The position numbers were made by a program, and so were the translations under genes. The notes beneath the pieces were generated by a model, which saw only the letters and a program-made list of their open reading frames with translations, was not told the origin of the DNA and did no database searches. This document shows positions 8,346-16,526 of a stretch of 38,883 bases of DNA, piece after piece. The DNA lies in NCBI RefSeq assembly GCF_014649335.1, contig NZ_BMSV01000021.1, forward strand, positions 1 to 38,883. The letters run 5' to 3'. The stretch is from Streptomyces roseolilacinus (GTDB lineage: Bacteria; Actinomycetota; Actinomycetes; Streptomycetales; Streptomycetaceae). Numbering within the stretch: position 1 is the stretch's first letter; every line of letters starts with the position of its first letter.

Positions 8346-9189
8346 CGACCGCGGACGCTGGACGCTGTCCCGTAAACACTCTGGATCATGCTGGTTGACC
8401 TGCTCGTTTGCCTGCCATCCGGTGAGGGTGAGGTGGTGCAGGCGAGGAATGCCGAGCATGGCGTGGCGGTCGCCTTCGCCTCCGAGGCGGCCATCACGCA
8501 GGATCTTCCAGCTCTTCATGCGGGCGCAGGTGTGCTCGACGCGGACGCGGACCTTGCGGTGGGAGGCGTTGTGCTCCTCCTTCCAGGACGGCAGTTCCTC
8601 GTCCCTGTGCCGGCGGTAGTGCGGGATGGTCAGGCCGGTGCCCCGGTAGCCGCCGTCGGCGATCACCGCAGGGGTGGTACCGACGGCGGTCTTCGCGCCG
8701 GACTCCTCCCAGGCCCGCCAGTCGTCACGGTTGCCGGGCAACGGCTCGCCGACGGCGACGACCAAGCAGGGACCGGCGTCGATGACGACCTGGTGGCTGG
8801 TGGAGTGGCGGTAGATCTTGCCGGAGGCGGCCACGGACCGGTCACGGGTGGAGACCGGCGTGCCGTCCACGATGAGCACGGTGTCCTTGGCGAACCGCCA
8901 CCGGAGCTGGAGCGCGAGAGCCGGTCCGAGGCGGTCGACGATCCGGTCGGCCGTTGACTTCGAGACGCCGAACAGCGGGGCGAGTCGGCGCAGGGTGAGG
9001 TTGGTGCGCCAGTACGCGGCCACCAGCAGCACCCGGTCCTCCAACGACAGCGACCACGGCCGGCCCTTGCGCACCCGGATCGGCTCCCTCGCGCCGCAGC
9101 GCGGTGATCAGCTTGTTGAACTGCCGCGGGCTCAGCCCGGTGAACGGACCTGCCCACGAGAGCTCGGACGCCGTGATCACACCAGCCAC
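8193..9189 (-). pseudogene. IS5-family transposase, frameshifted
   Basis: The N-terminus (MAGVITASELSWAGPFTGLS) starts at ATG 9189 inside the right repeat. At about 9085 coding moves to another frame that begins VRKGRPWSLSLEDRVLL and holds a helix-turn-helix (LRRLAPLFGVSKSTADRI) and the DDE_Tnp_4 core: IVDGTPVSTRD, VIADGGYRGTG and RVRVEHTCARMKSW. The needed shift is +1, not the -1 usual for programmed IS frameshifting, so it is more likely a mutation. This frame has no stop before the left inverted repeat and reads through it to a stop at 8193 in flanking DNA. An independent start at the GTG near 9080 is the alternative. Confidence 0.75.
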
Positions 9190-9230
9190 GACAAGATCAT
9201 CTCAACCCTGGCCAGCAGTTACGGGACAGC
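8364..9230. mobile_element. IS5-family element, 867 bp
   Basis: The ends are the perfect 12-bp inverted repeat GCTGTCCCGTAA (8364-8375) and TTACGGGACAGC (9219-9230), enclosing one transposase gene on the minus strand. No matching target duplication is visible, which fits later rearrangement at one side. The right end directly abuts the CTAG that precedes the IS701 element. Confidence 0.8.
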
Positions 9231-9315
9231 CTCTAGTACTCCAGTACGACTTCGTGATCTGGTTCGATGACCTTGCGGGGATAGGCAGCCAGGCTTGTTG
9301 TGGAGATGGGGCGGG

Positions 9316-9732
9316 ATGGACGGACGCGCGGTCGTTCTGAACGAGTTGGCACAAGGCATCCGTCCGCTTGCCCAGGGCGTCGACTGGTTCGAGGGCCTCG
9401 CCGACACTGAGCAGTTCGAAGTCCTGCGCGACCTGGCCGGATTCTGCATCCAGGCCCGTGCAACCAGCGAGGACGGGCCGGAGAGCATCCGCAGAGCTGG
9501 TATCCGGCCCACCCACACCCCGGCCGTGCTGGTCACGCGCGGACGCCTCATCGAGCAACTAACAAAGATCATCAACCTTCCGCAGGACGAGCGGGTCAAG
9601 GCATTCCGGCTGCTGGTCGCACTTCTTGGCGTCTCTGATGATCGACGGCGGCTCCGCTTCTGTGCCGACGGGTGCGGGCATGCCTGGCACCACCTGAGGA
9701 CTGGAGCGGGCACCGCAACGGCCACCGCGTGA
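9316..9732 (+). CDS. DUF5958-family protein
   Basis: A 138-aa protein matching DUF5958: LNELAQGIRPLAQGVDWFEGL at the N-terminus, FCIQARATSEDGPESI and AGIRPTHTPAVLV in the middle, and a C-terminal CxxxCGHAWHH segment. The family has no known function. The stop is 9 nt before the IS701 transposase start and on the same strand, so the two are probably one transcript, and it may be IS cargo. Only a weak GGGGCGGG lies ahead of the ATG. Confidence 0.75.
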   Translation: MDGRAVVLNELAQGIRPLAQGVDWFEGLADTEQFEVLRDLAGFCIQARATSEDGPESIRRAGIRPTHTPAVLVTRGRLIEQLTKIINLPQDERVKAFRLLVALLGVSDDRRRLRFCADGCGHAWHHLRTGAGTATATA

Positions 9733-9741
9733 TCATCAGGG

Positions 9742-10380
9742 GTGGTGTGGACTCCTGAAGATCGTGCGATGGCAGTGGGCCGCAGCATAGACGCCGCCCG
9801 TTGGCGGGCAATGTTCGACCAGGCCATGGCCCGGATCGCGGGCCGGTTCAGGCGGGTTGAACCGCGCGCCACTACCCGTGCGTTCGTGCTCGGGTTGCTG
9901 TCCGGCGTCGAGCGGAAGAATTGCTGGCGGCTGGCCGAGCAGGCCGACCACGCCCGTCCCGGGCCGATGCAGCGGCTACTGCGAACCGCCCGCTGGGACG
10001 CCGACGCCCTCCGCGACGACGTGCGCACCTACGTCCACGAGCACCTCGGCACCGACAACGCCGTGCTGATCGTCGACGAGACAGGCTTCCTCAAGAAGGG
10101 CGCCGCCTCGGCGGGCGTGCAGCGGCAGTACACCGGCACCGCAGGGCGGATCGAGAACAGCCAGGTCGGTGTCTTCCTTGCCTACGCCTCCAGCAGAAGA
10201 CGGGCGTTGATCGACCGCCGGCTCTACCTGCCCGACACGTCCTGGTCCCGGGACCTCGAGCGCCGCACCCGTGCCGGGGTGCCCGAGCATGTGGAGTTCG
10301 CGACCAAGCCCAAGCTGGCCGGGCAGATGATCGTGGCCGCACTGGACGCCGGCATCAACACATCCCGGGTGACCGGCGAT
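9742..10380 (+). pseudogene. IS701-family transposase, 3' half lost
   Basis: About 213 codons of an IS701 (DDE_5) transposase from a GTG start: RIAGRFRRVEPRATTRAFVL, RKNCWRLAEQA, WDADALRDDVRTYV, then the first catalytic region LIVDETGFLKKG and QRQYTGTAGRIENSQVGVF. The family sequence stops at RVTGD; the frame continues to 10560 as unrelated low-quality translation. The break lies in an 8-bp inverted repeat (GGGTGACC 10367-10374, GGTCACCC 10384-10391). It cannot be an active transposase. Confidence 0.85.
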
Positions 10381-10383
10381 GGG

Positions 10384-10618
10384 GGTCACCCATGCGGGCA
10401 CTCCCGCTCCCAGGGTGATCCCGATGCTCCGCTTGCCGACCAGGCCGTTGCGCTTCTTCACCATGAGCCAGATCGTCGCGTTCTCAAGGTTCGAGTTCAG
10501 CTGGATGTCCGGTTCGACGGTGAGCGTGCCGATGCGCCAGCACCGTCCGACCAACCATGATCGCCACACCCGGATCCTGCCGCCTGCCAGGCCCGACGCC
10601 TCACCCGCTATCACGCAC
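10384..10618 (-). pseudogene. Unrecognised coding remnant
   Basis: From a GTG at 10618 the minus strand reads IRVWRSWLVGRCWRIGTLTV, then EPDIQLNSNLENATIWLMVK and GLVGKRSIGITLGAG, with good codon use. It then runs without a stop into the antisense of the truncated transposase. It looks like the 5' part of a real gene joined to the IS701 scar. I do not recognise the family. Confidence 0.35.
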
Positions 10619-10639
10619 CAACTTGTAAGCAACGGAACC

Positions 10640-11260
10640 GACGGCCGAGGCCCGGGGGCCCGGGGACGTCGTCCGCACCGACGACGGACCGGTGCGGCGA
10701 GACGGCCGGCCGTCGCCTTCGGCGGTGTGGGGCAGCGACCGACGACGACAGGGCGAGATGGGCGGACACCACGGACAACGACGGCCGACGGCCGACGGCG
10801 AGCCGGAGCCCCGGTCGACGACGAGGCCGGGGCCCTGCAGCGGTCAGCCGGGAGGCGTAAGCCGTACAGACGAGCGTCGGCGCCAGGAACGAGGCGGTGA
10901 CGGAAGCGCCGGAACGGCAGCCGAGGACGGGGAGACGAGGCAGCGGGGTGACGGAGCGGGATGCCGCACAGGGGTCGACGGCGTGGTGATGGTCGACGGG
11001 CGAGCACCGGTGGCCGGGACGGTCGAACACCACCCCCGGCGACATCCGACGACAGAGCGGCGAAACGGTGTCGAAGCGGCGGTCGACGACAGCGACGAGC
11101 GAAGCGGCCGTACAGCACCCGGCCAGAAGATGGCGATCGTACGGACGAGCGCCGACGACAGGCCGACGGGGAGCGGCCCGGCGGTACTGCTCTCAGAACG
11201 CTGGGCACCGGGCCTGACCCGCACACTCCCTACCGGCACGGACTGCTCGCGATCCTAGCC
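10640..11260. repeat. Low-complexity GAC/CGA-rich tract A
   Basis: About 620 bp of G+C-rich, purine-skewed sequence built from short GAC, CGA and ACGG words. All six frames translate as arginine/proline-rich low-complexity peptides, so I do not call genes here. The 14-mers CGTACAGACGAGCG (10863-10876) and CGTACGGACGAGCG (11138-11151) recur inside it, and 10664-10770 is duplicated in tract B. Confidence 0.5.
10664..10770 (+). repeat. ~105-bp direct repeat, copy 1 (copy 2 at 13452-13558)
   Basis: Both copies contain a shared 22-bp core that forms a GCACCG...CGGTGC hairpin (10675-10696 here, 13464-13485 in the other) and, 71-72 bp further on, nearly the same CAGGGCGAGAYGGGCGGACA segment. The DNA between is diverged. 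Confidence 0.55.
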
Positions 11261-11525
11261 ACAGATGCCCCCATACGTGTGCCAAGGTCGACCGGCCTCA
11301 CGCTCAACGGCCGTCACCCGGCGCGCAGCGGCGCCGGACGGGGTGCGGCTGAGTACGGGCCTCGCAGCTGATGCTCGTTACCGGCAGCGCAGGGCGAACG
11401 CGATGTCGGGCGGGGCGGTACAGCTGCTTCGCTCGCGGTCGGCGAGTAACGGCTCTTCAGCTTGTTGGAGGTGAACAGCTACGACGAGAAGCTGGAGATC
11501 GACTTCGATCACGTGGAGCCGACGC
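11261..11525. other. Gap with no assignable gene
   Basis: The only coding-like stretch is a short plus-strand frame at about 11464-11562 (VNSYDEKLEIDFDHVEPTL), which has no clear start and ends at TGA; it may be the tail of a lost gene. Nothing else was seen. Confidence 0.3.
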
Positions 11526-12149
11526 TCACGCCTCTCCGCCTGAGCCGGCCGTGGGCAGCGTGATGCTGAACGCTGGTGCGTCACTGTTCGCACTGTCCCA
11601 GTACGTCAGCGTCCCACCCTTGCGAGCGACGTCCAGGACGATACTACCCGTCACTGATTGCCCCGGCTTGTACTCCGTGTCGAGTTCCGGCCCGTCAAGG
11701 AGGTGCAGCGTCGTCGCGTCCTGTGCGGCCGTCTGCTCGTCCTCCCACTTGATTGCGCCGTAGCTCGTGAAGTCGCCGTTCGCCTTGCCGACGTTTGTGA
11801 TCGCCAAGGTGAGGCGGACGAACTGTCCGTTCTCCGCGGGTTCTCCCGAGCCGATGTCGGCAGCATCGACATAGGTCGCCTCCTTGACGGTGACACCGAA
11901 CGTAGTCACGGCCCTCGGGTTCTCCCCGTACTCGTCCGTCTCGATGTCTGCGAACTGGCTCCTCTGTCCGACCTGCAGTACGGGCCCCGGTGACACGGAG
12001 GCCGACGGGGAGGGAGTCGGAGACGCAGCCTGGCTGGCCGCCCTCTTGAGGTCTTCTATGGACACCGTCGGCTCCGACGTTGACGAGCACCCCGTGACGA
12101 GCACGCCGGCCAGCAGCAGGCACGAAGCGCCACCCTTGATCTTGTTCAT
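11526..12149 (-). CDS. DUF4352-like lipoprotein
   Basis: A 207-aa exported lipoprotein. It has a basic N-terminus, a hydrophobic segment and the lipobox LVTGC with the lipidated cysteine at residue 21, then a Ser/Pro/Ala linker (about 40-60). An immunoglobulin-like beta domain follows: VTTFGVTVKEATYVD, FVRLTLAITNVGKANGD and the closing GTLTYWDS, typical of DUF4352. Such proteins sit on the outer face of the membrane; the ligand is unknown. The ATG at 12149 is preceded by a G-rich site. It is bordered by low-complexity DNA and stands alone. Confidence 0.85.
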   Translation of the reverse strand: MNKIKGGASCLLLAGVLVTGCSSTSEPTVSIEDLKRAASQAASPTPSPSASVSPGPVLQVGQRSQFADIETDEYGENPRAVTTFGVTVKEATYVDAADIGSGEPAENGQFVRLTLAITNVGKANGDFTSYGAIKWEDEQTAAQDATTLHLLDGPELDTEYKPGQSVTGSIVLDVARKGGTLTYWDSANSDAPAFSITLPTAGSGGEA

Positions 12150-12413
12150 TCCCCACCCCTGTGCAGCGGCACCGTGCCGCATGGGCGCACAGCGTAGGGC
12201 ACGCCCACAGGAAGCCCACGCCAAGGAGGAAGCCAACGACGGCGATGGCCGGGCGGAAGGACCCGGACGCCGCCAACCGAGCGGTCGGACGGCCAGGCGG
12301 GATCGAGATGGCCCCACCGACAACAAGGCGCGGCAGCAGCAGTCGGCGGCAGGACGGCACGACGAGACAGCGGACGACCGGGACGGCCGATCAACGACAA
12401 TGAGCTCTTTCCA
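12150..12413. other. Low-complexity intergenic stretch
   Basis: Upstream of the lipoprotein the sequence becomes GAC/CGG-rich like tract A, with no frame of coding quality. The lipoprotein promoter should lie in the first 100 bp but I cannot place it. Confidence 0.3.
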
Positions 12414-12660
12414 TCATCGGCCTGAGCCGGCCAAATGCAGGGTCAGGACGGCTTGGACCAGACTTGTGATGCGGGTGGTCGAGCACCGCGGTTTGCGGAG
12501 GAGTCGCCAGGACTTGAGGGTGGCGACGGCCTGCTCGACCAGGGCCCGGATCTTGGCGTGGGACCGGTTGACGGCCTTCTGGCCTTGGGAGAGCGTTTCC
12601 CAGACCCACGTTTTCGTCCCACTCTCTGGCCCGGGACTCCCGTCCCGACACCCGAGTTGA
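12414..12660 (-). pseudogene. IS5-family transposase, C-terminal fragment
   Basis: The end of an IS5-type transposase: AVNRSHAKIRALVEQAVATL, KSWRLLRKPRCSTTRITSLV and AVLTLHLAGSGR before a natural stop. The same C-terminal family is seen in the element at 15274-16153, but this is a different copy. N-terminal and catalytic parts are absent and no inverted repeats were found. Confidence 0.7.
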
Positions 12661-12669
12661 GACCGGTCA

Positions 12670-13104
12670 CCAGTGCGCGGGCTGAAGGTGACTGGATCGT
12701 CTGGGACATCGGTGGACCCTCGGACGCGGCAGTCCCGCTGCCGGAGGACTTCTACCTCCGCGAGATCATGGATCTCGACCCTCAAGACCTGGGGACCGTC
12801 GCCGACTGGATGCGCCGCTATGGGATGTTCTGCAGCGACGGAAGCGGCCTCGACATCGCGAACTGGATCATCGAGGAGGAAGAGCGGATCGAGGAGCTCG
12901 CCCACCGCGAGCACCCGGAGCGCCGAGGGTGGTCCATGCACCGGGACCTGCCGCCGGAACTTCGTACGCCAACGCGACCGCTCCGAATTCGGACAGAACC
13001 GCACCAGCGGTATCAAGTACTGCACCCGCGAATGTGCCCGCGCCCAAGCTCAACGAGAACACCGACGCCGCCGCAAAGCCACCGCCGACCAGCCCGCCCC
13101 ATAA
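12670..13104 (+). pseudogene. Zinc-ribbon protein remnant, frameshifted
   Basis: The first frame reads DWIVWDIGGPSDAAVPLPED, FYLREIMDLDPQDLG and FCSDGSGLDIANWIIEEEER; near 12945 the reading changes to a frame ending in RNFVRQRDRSEFGQNRTSG, KYCTRECARAQAQREHRRR and TAA. The second part has the CxxxC half of a treble-clef-like zinc ribbon with a basic tail, as in actinobacterial CGNR-like hypothetical proteins. The 5' end abuts the IS5 fragment, so the start is lost. Confidence 0.5.
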
Positions 13105-13569
13105 CCCCTCCCCCGCTGGCTCTGCAGGCAGTCGGCCCGTACAGGACCGCATCACCGGGACGGCGGTGGGGCGCGGCGTGGCACCGTACGACGATCGGCC
13201 GGAACCCAGGCCGGGGACAGCAACACGGCGTCCGCGCCGACGGCGGTGCCGTACGGCGGTCGACGGCGGGCCGGGCGGCCGAATGCCGCGTGCGGCACCG
13301 ATTCCGGGGCGACGGTCGACAGCCAGCAATGGAGCCGGGCGCCAGGATGCCGGTGCGGCGAGGCCGACGGGACGGCGTCGGCGGCGGGGCAGGACGGCAG
13401 AGCGCTGCCCTCCGCGGCGAAGCAACGGCGCCGACGGCCATGGCCGGGACTCGCGGACGTCGTGCACCGACGACGGACCGGTGCGACGGGGCAACCGGCC
13501 GCCCCTCGACGGCGAGGGGCGGTCGGCTGACGGCAACAGGGCGAGACGGGCGGACACCGGTTAACGGGC
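13105..13569. repeat. Low-complexity tract B, related to tract A
   Basis: About 465 bp with the same word content as tract A and recurring CCGTACGR motifs (near 13138, 13183 and 13248). No frame shows coding quality. It carries the second copy of the ~105-bp repeat and ends beside the acetyltransferase stop. Confidence 0.45.
13452..13558 (+). repeat. ~105-bp direct repeat, copy 2
   Basis: Counterpart of 10664-10770, with the same 22-bp hairpin core (13464-13485) and the same distal segment at 13535-13558, about 2.8 kb away in the same orientation. Confidence 0.55.
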
Positions 13570-14046
13570 TCACCCCGCGCGGCCCTGCCCCACCTCGGCC
13601 TGGAGCAGGCGCGAAGAGACCTTGAACCCATGGCGGGAGTACGCCGAGACCGCCCGGTGACTGGAGTGAACGGTCACCCGCTCAAGACCGAGGTCCCTCG
13701 CCCACGCCAAGACTGCCTCGATCAGCTTGCCGCCCAGGCCGCGGTCGCGTTCCTCGGGCAGGACATACGTGCACTGCACGTCACCCGACATCCGCTCGAA
13801 CACGCGCGGATGCGGCACACGCCGCGTGATCGCCAGCCAAGCCATGCCGATCACCACGTCGTCACGGACCATCACCATGCACCGATGCGAGGACTCAGCC
13901 TCCCGAGCCCACGCCACGAACCGGGGAACGAACTCCTCCAGCGTCGTGTCGGGCGTTCCGTAGAGCTCCTGCACCCACCGCCACCGCAACTCGGCTACGG
14001 CGGCTAACTCATGGGGCCGGGCAGGGCGGCACACGATGTCATCCAC
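13570..14046 (-). CDS. GNAT-family N-acetyltransferase
   Basis: About 158 aa with a GNAT fold: ELAAVAELRWRWVQELYG (helix 1), MVMVRDDVVIGMAWLAI (beta strands 3-4), and the acetyl-CoA motif A as CTYVLPEERDRGLGGKLI, where RDRGLGG matches R/QxxGxG/A. Motif B is RVTVHSSHRAVSAYSRHGF. It transfers an acetyl group from acetyl-CoA to an unknown amine. I choose GTG at 14046 because AGGA lies 7 nt upstream; the ATGs at 14070 and 14145 extend the same frame. No operon partner. Confidence 0.85.
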   Translation of the reverse strand: MDDIVCRPARPHELAAVAELRWRWVQELYGTPDTTLEEFVPRFVAWAREAESSHRCMVMVRDDVVIGMAWLAITRRVPHPRVFERMSGDVQCTYVLPEERDRGLGGKLIEAVLAWARDLGLERVTVHSSHRAVSAYSRHGFKVSSRLLQAEVGQGRAG

Positions 14047-14264
14047 AGCTTCATCCTGGCGCAGAACCATCAGCACGACGGCCGCTTCCACCACTCCCGC
14101 ACCAACACAGCAGCGGCCCAGGACCCCTCTTCGTGGAAATGACAAGCCAAGGTATCGGCAAGATCACGCAGTGTTGGCCCACACGCGTGCAGGGATGGCG
14201 GTGTCCCGCCTGGAGGCATTCGTCTTTCGGTGCTGTGTCAGTGCCGCGTGCCACACTGCCGGCC

Positions 14265-15062
14265 ATGTCACTCGCTGATCTCACTCTCGATCTGTGGCGG
14301 ACCTTCGATGAGGCCACCGCGCGACGGATCGCCCAGAATGCCGCTGACCATGTGGGCGGCCGGGTCTCACGCGTCGAGGCCACAAAACACCTCGGTGGCC
14401 CGCTGCACCGCGTCCGGATCGAGCGGGACGGGCAGGAGTTCGCCCTGATACCCGGAGGCCGGGTGTCCTTGGGCTTCGACGTCGACACCTGGCAGCCGAC
14501 CGCGCAGCAGGCCGCCGACTACGCGCAGAGCCTGGAGCAGGGCTACGGTTGCGGGCCCGATCTGCGAACCCACCTCGCGCGGATGCTCAGCGCTCTCCGC
14601 AGCGTTCACCTGGACACCGTCCTGATGGCCGTGGAGGACGAGGCCCTGACCGAGCCTCCGGCCGACATGCCGGCTGCCCTCGTTGCCCGTGGTCTGCGGA
14701 TGCCGAGCTCCGACGAGTGGGAACACGCCTGCGGCGCCGGGTCGGGCACCCTGTTCCGGTGGGGTGACGACTGTCCCCTCGACCGCATCCCCTACGGTGA
14801 CGACACCGGCCCGCACAACGAACTGAACGCCTTCGGCCTGCACATCGCCTACGACACCTACCGTGCCGAGCTGACCAGCGACGTCACCGCGGTCCATGGC
14901 GGCGACGGGGGCGAGTCGGTGTGCGGCGGCTACGGCCACCTGCTGGCCTGGCTCCCCCTGGCGACCGCCAACCGCAACCCCGGCATGGCCGAGTTCGTGT
15001 ACGGACCCGACGGGCAGGACATGTACGAGGACTTCTCCACACGGCCGGTGCTCACGCTCTGA
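14265..15062 (+). CDS. SUMF1/FGE-like protein, short form
   Basis: A 265-aa protein. The C-terminal half resembles the formylglycine-generating/SUMF1-EgtB-PvdO fold: LRMPSSDEWEHACGAGSGTL (about 145-165) matches the family LPTEAEWEYAAR-type signature, followed by FRWGDDCP, an N/G-rich segment and the end YEDFSTRPVLTL. The N-terminal 140 residues do not look like the family. The typical RGGSW and the copper-binding cysteine pair of true FGE are not visible, so catalysis is doubtful. No sulfatase is nearby. The ATG at 14265 has no good ribosome site; upstream extension is possible. Confidence 0.6.
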   Translation: MSLADLTLDLWRTFDEATARRIAQNAADHVGGRVSRVEATKHLGGPLHRVRIERDGQEFALIPGGRVSLGFDVDTWQPTAQQAADYAQSLEQGYGCGPDLRTHLARMLSALRSVHLDTVLMAVEDEALTEPPADMPAALVARGLRMPSSDEWEHACGAGSGTLFRWGDDCPLDRIPYGDDTGPHNELNAFGLHIAYDTYRAELTSDVTAVHGGDGGESVCGGYGHLLAWLPLATANRNPGMAEFVYGPDGQDMYEDFSTRPVLTL

Positions 15063-15273
15063 GCGACCGCGTGCCAACGGCCCGGTCGACGACCATCTCG
15101 CGGCTGGTGGGACCGCCTCACCCCCACCCCGTGGTGAGGACGAAGAGCGAATGGCTCGCCATCCACCTGGAAACGCCCACCGGTCCAGCCCCGGCAGGGA
15201 CACACCGCGCTCACCGCGGCCCGAGCTAAGCCCGTGAAAAGCGGCTCGTAGGGATGCCCCTCTGGCGTGAAGG

Positions 15274-16153
15274 AGCCTTTTCCAGCCTCACGCCGAGGTG
15301 TGAGGAAGGACGAGGACGGCTTGGGCGATCGCGGTGCTGCGGTTGGTGCTGCAGCGGGGCTTTCACAGGAGGCGCCGGCCCTTCAGGGTGGCCGTGGCCT
15401 GCTCGCCGAGGCAGCGGAACTTGGCGTGGGTGCTGTTGCGTCGGCGCTGCCACCGCTTGAGGCGGCGGCGGAAGGGTACTCGGATGGGACCACCGGCTCC
15501 TTGCTACGCCTTGTCGGCCAAGCACTCGAGGTCGGCGTCGGTGAGCGCGTCGACGATGCCGTGGGTGCGGGCGGCGGTCAGGTCGTGGGTCGATCCGGTT
15601 AGGGCCGGTGAGGCCCGCAGCAGCCGCCCGAAGGGATCGGTGAGGACCTGGACGTTCATGCCGTGACGTTTGCGTTTGCCCGAGTAGTGCGGGGTGTGGG
15701 CGGCGATCCGGTCGATTGGTGGCAGGGTGCCGTCCGGGATCACGAATGCCGTGGTCCGGGCGGTGTCCATCGCCTCGGCCGGGGTGGGTGCGAGGGCGGC
15801 CGGCACATCGACGGCCTCACGTGTGGAGCGGTACACGGTTGCGACGCCGGTACCGAACCCGGCGGCGAGCCGGGCGCAGGTGTCACCGCATCGCAGAGGG
15901 GCCAGGGCGAGGAGAGCCTGACGGCCGGCGGTCAGCCGACGCCGTCGGGTCGCGATCTCCCCTCGCCGGGCAGCGAGTCGTCCCGTCAGGCACCGCAGAG
16001 TGCGACCGGACAGGTCGATCGACGACGGATGGACGAGCACGCGAAGCTCCTGACGGCTACGGACGATCTTGGTCGAGAACCCGTCTACCAGGAGCTTCGT
16101 CGTTCCACCGATCTGGCCGACACGCGGCCAGCACCGTCAGGCTGGAAAAGGCT
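15274..16153. mobile_element. IS5-family element, 880 bp, inactive
   Basis: Perfect 15-bp inverted repeats AGCCTTTTCCAGCCT (15274-15288) and AGGCTGGAAAAGGCT (16139-16153) bound a transposase on the minus strand. The right repeat interrupts the membrane-protein gene that ends at 16154. No target duplication is evident. Confidence 0.8.
15288..16040 (-). pseudogene. IS5-family transposase with two nonsense codons
   Basis: From GTG 16040: LVHPSSIDLSGRTLRCLTGR, LAAGFGTGVATVYRSTREAV (helix-turn-helix), VIPDGTLPPIDRIAAHTPHY (first Asp) and HGMNVQVLTDPFGRLL, then a TAG at 15504-15506 right after ADKA, where the family has a tyrosine. The same frame continues with RNSTHAKFRCLGEQATATL, meets TGA at 15363-15365, and ends at TGA overlapping the left repeat. 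One unbroken frame with two point nonsense changes indicates an old, dead copy. Confidence 0.8.
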
Positions 16154-16526
16154 GACTGTGCCGACGGTGGTGATGTCCCACCATTCGAGCGCGAGTGAGG
16201 CGATGCTCGCCGCCACCCATACGGCCCCGAGCACGATCACGGAGAGCACCCACACGGATGCTGGACGGGCACGGAGGGCCAGAAAGAGCGATGCCCGTGC
16301 CGATCGTCAGCATCAGGCCGCCGACGGTGATCACCAGCGTGCCACCGACTCCGAGGAGCCGGGCGAGACGCGTGGCGGCAAGAAGGTAGGCCAGCCCGGA
16401 CAGGATCATCCCGGTTGTGTCCAGGGTGGGGATGTGACGGAGCCGGGCATCTACCGGCGGGCGGGACAGCGCCCCGGTGCCGGCGCGGATGACGGTGTCA
16501 TCGAGGCCTCCGGGAGGCGGCGTCAT
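16154..16526 (-). pseudogene. Multi-span membrane protein, frameshifted and cut by IS5
   Basis: The ATG at 16526 overlaps the stop of the FAD oxidoreductase (ATGA), so it was the second gene of that operon. It encodes LDTTGMILSGLAYLLAATRL and LLGVGGTLVITVGGLMLTIG, two membrane spans. A frameshift near 16290 then moves to VWVLSVIVLGAVWVAASIAS, a third span, and ALEWWDITTVGTVSLFQ at the IS boundary. Everything after that is lost. Role unknown. Confidence 0.6.

Larger units (their letters stand above)
9236..10380 (+). mobile_element. IS701-family element, 3'-truncated, with DUF5958 passenger
   Basis: The IS701 transposase frame breaks off at 10380. Upstream, a CTAG at 9232-9235, the YTAR type of target used by IS701, is followed by TACTCCAGTACGACTTCG, a plausible left end. 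If that is right, the element includes the DUF5958 gene (9316-9732) directly ahead of the transposase. The right inverted repeat is missing, so the boundary is inferred. Confidence 0.5.

Noticed and set aside
9976..11226. 416-codon minus-strand open frame
   Set aside because: Most of it is arginine/proline-rich translation of tract A plus antisense of the IS701 transposase; only the segment 10384-10618 looks coding.
10640..13569. CRISPR-like array in the repeat tracts
   Set aside because: Repeats are degenerate, irregularly spaced and of uneven length; no constant repeat-spacer period and no cas genes.
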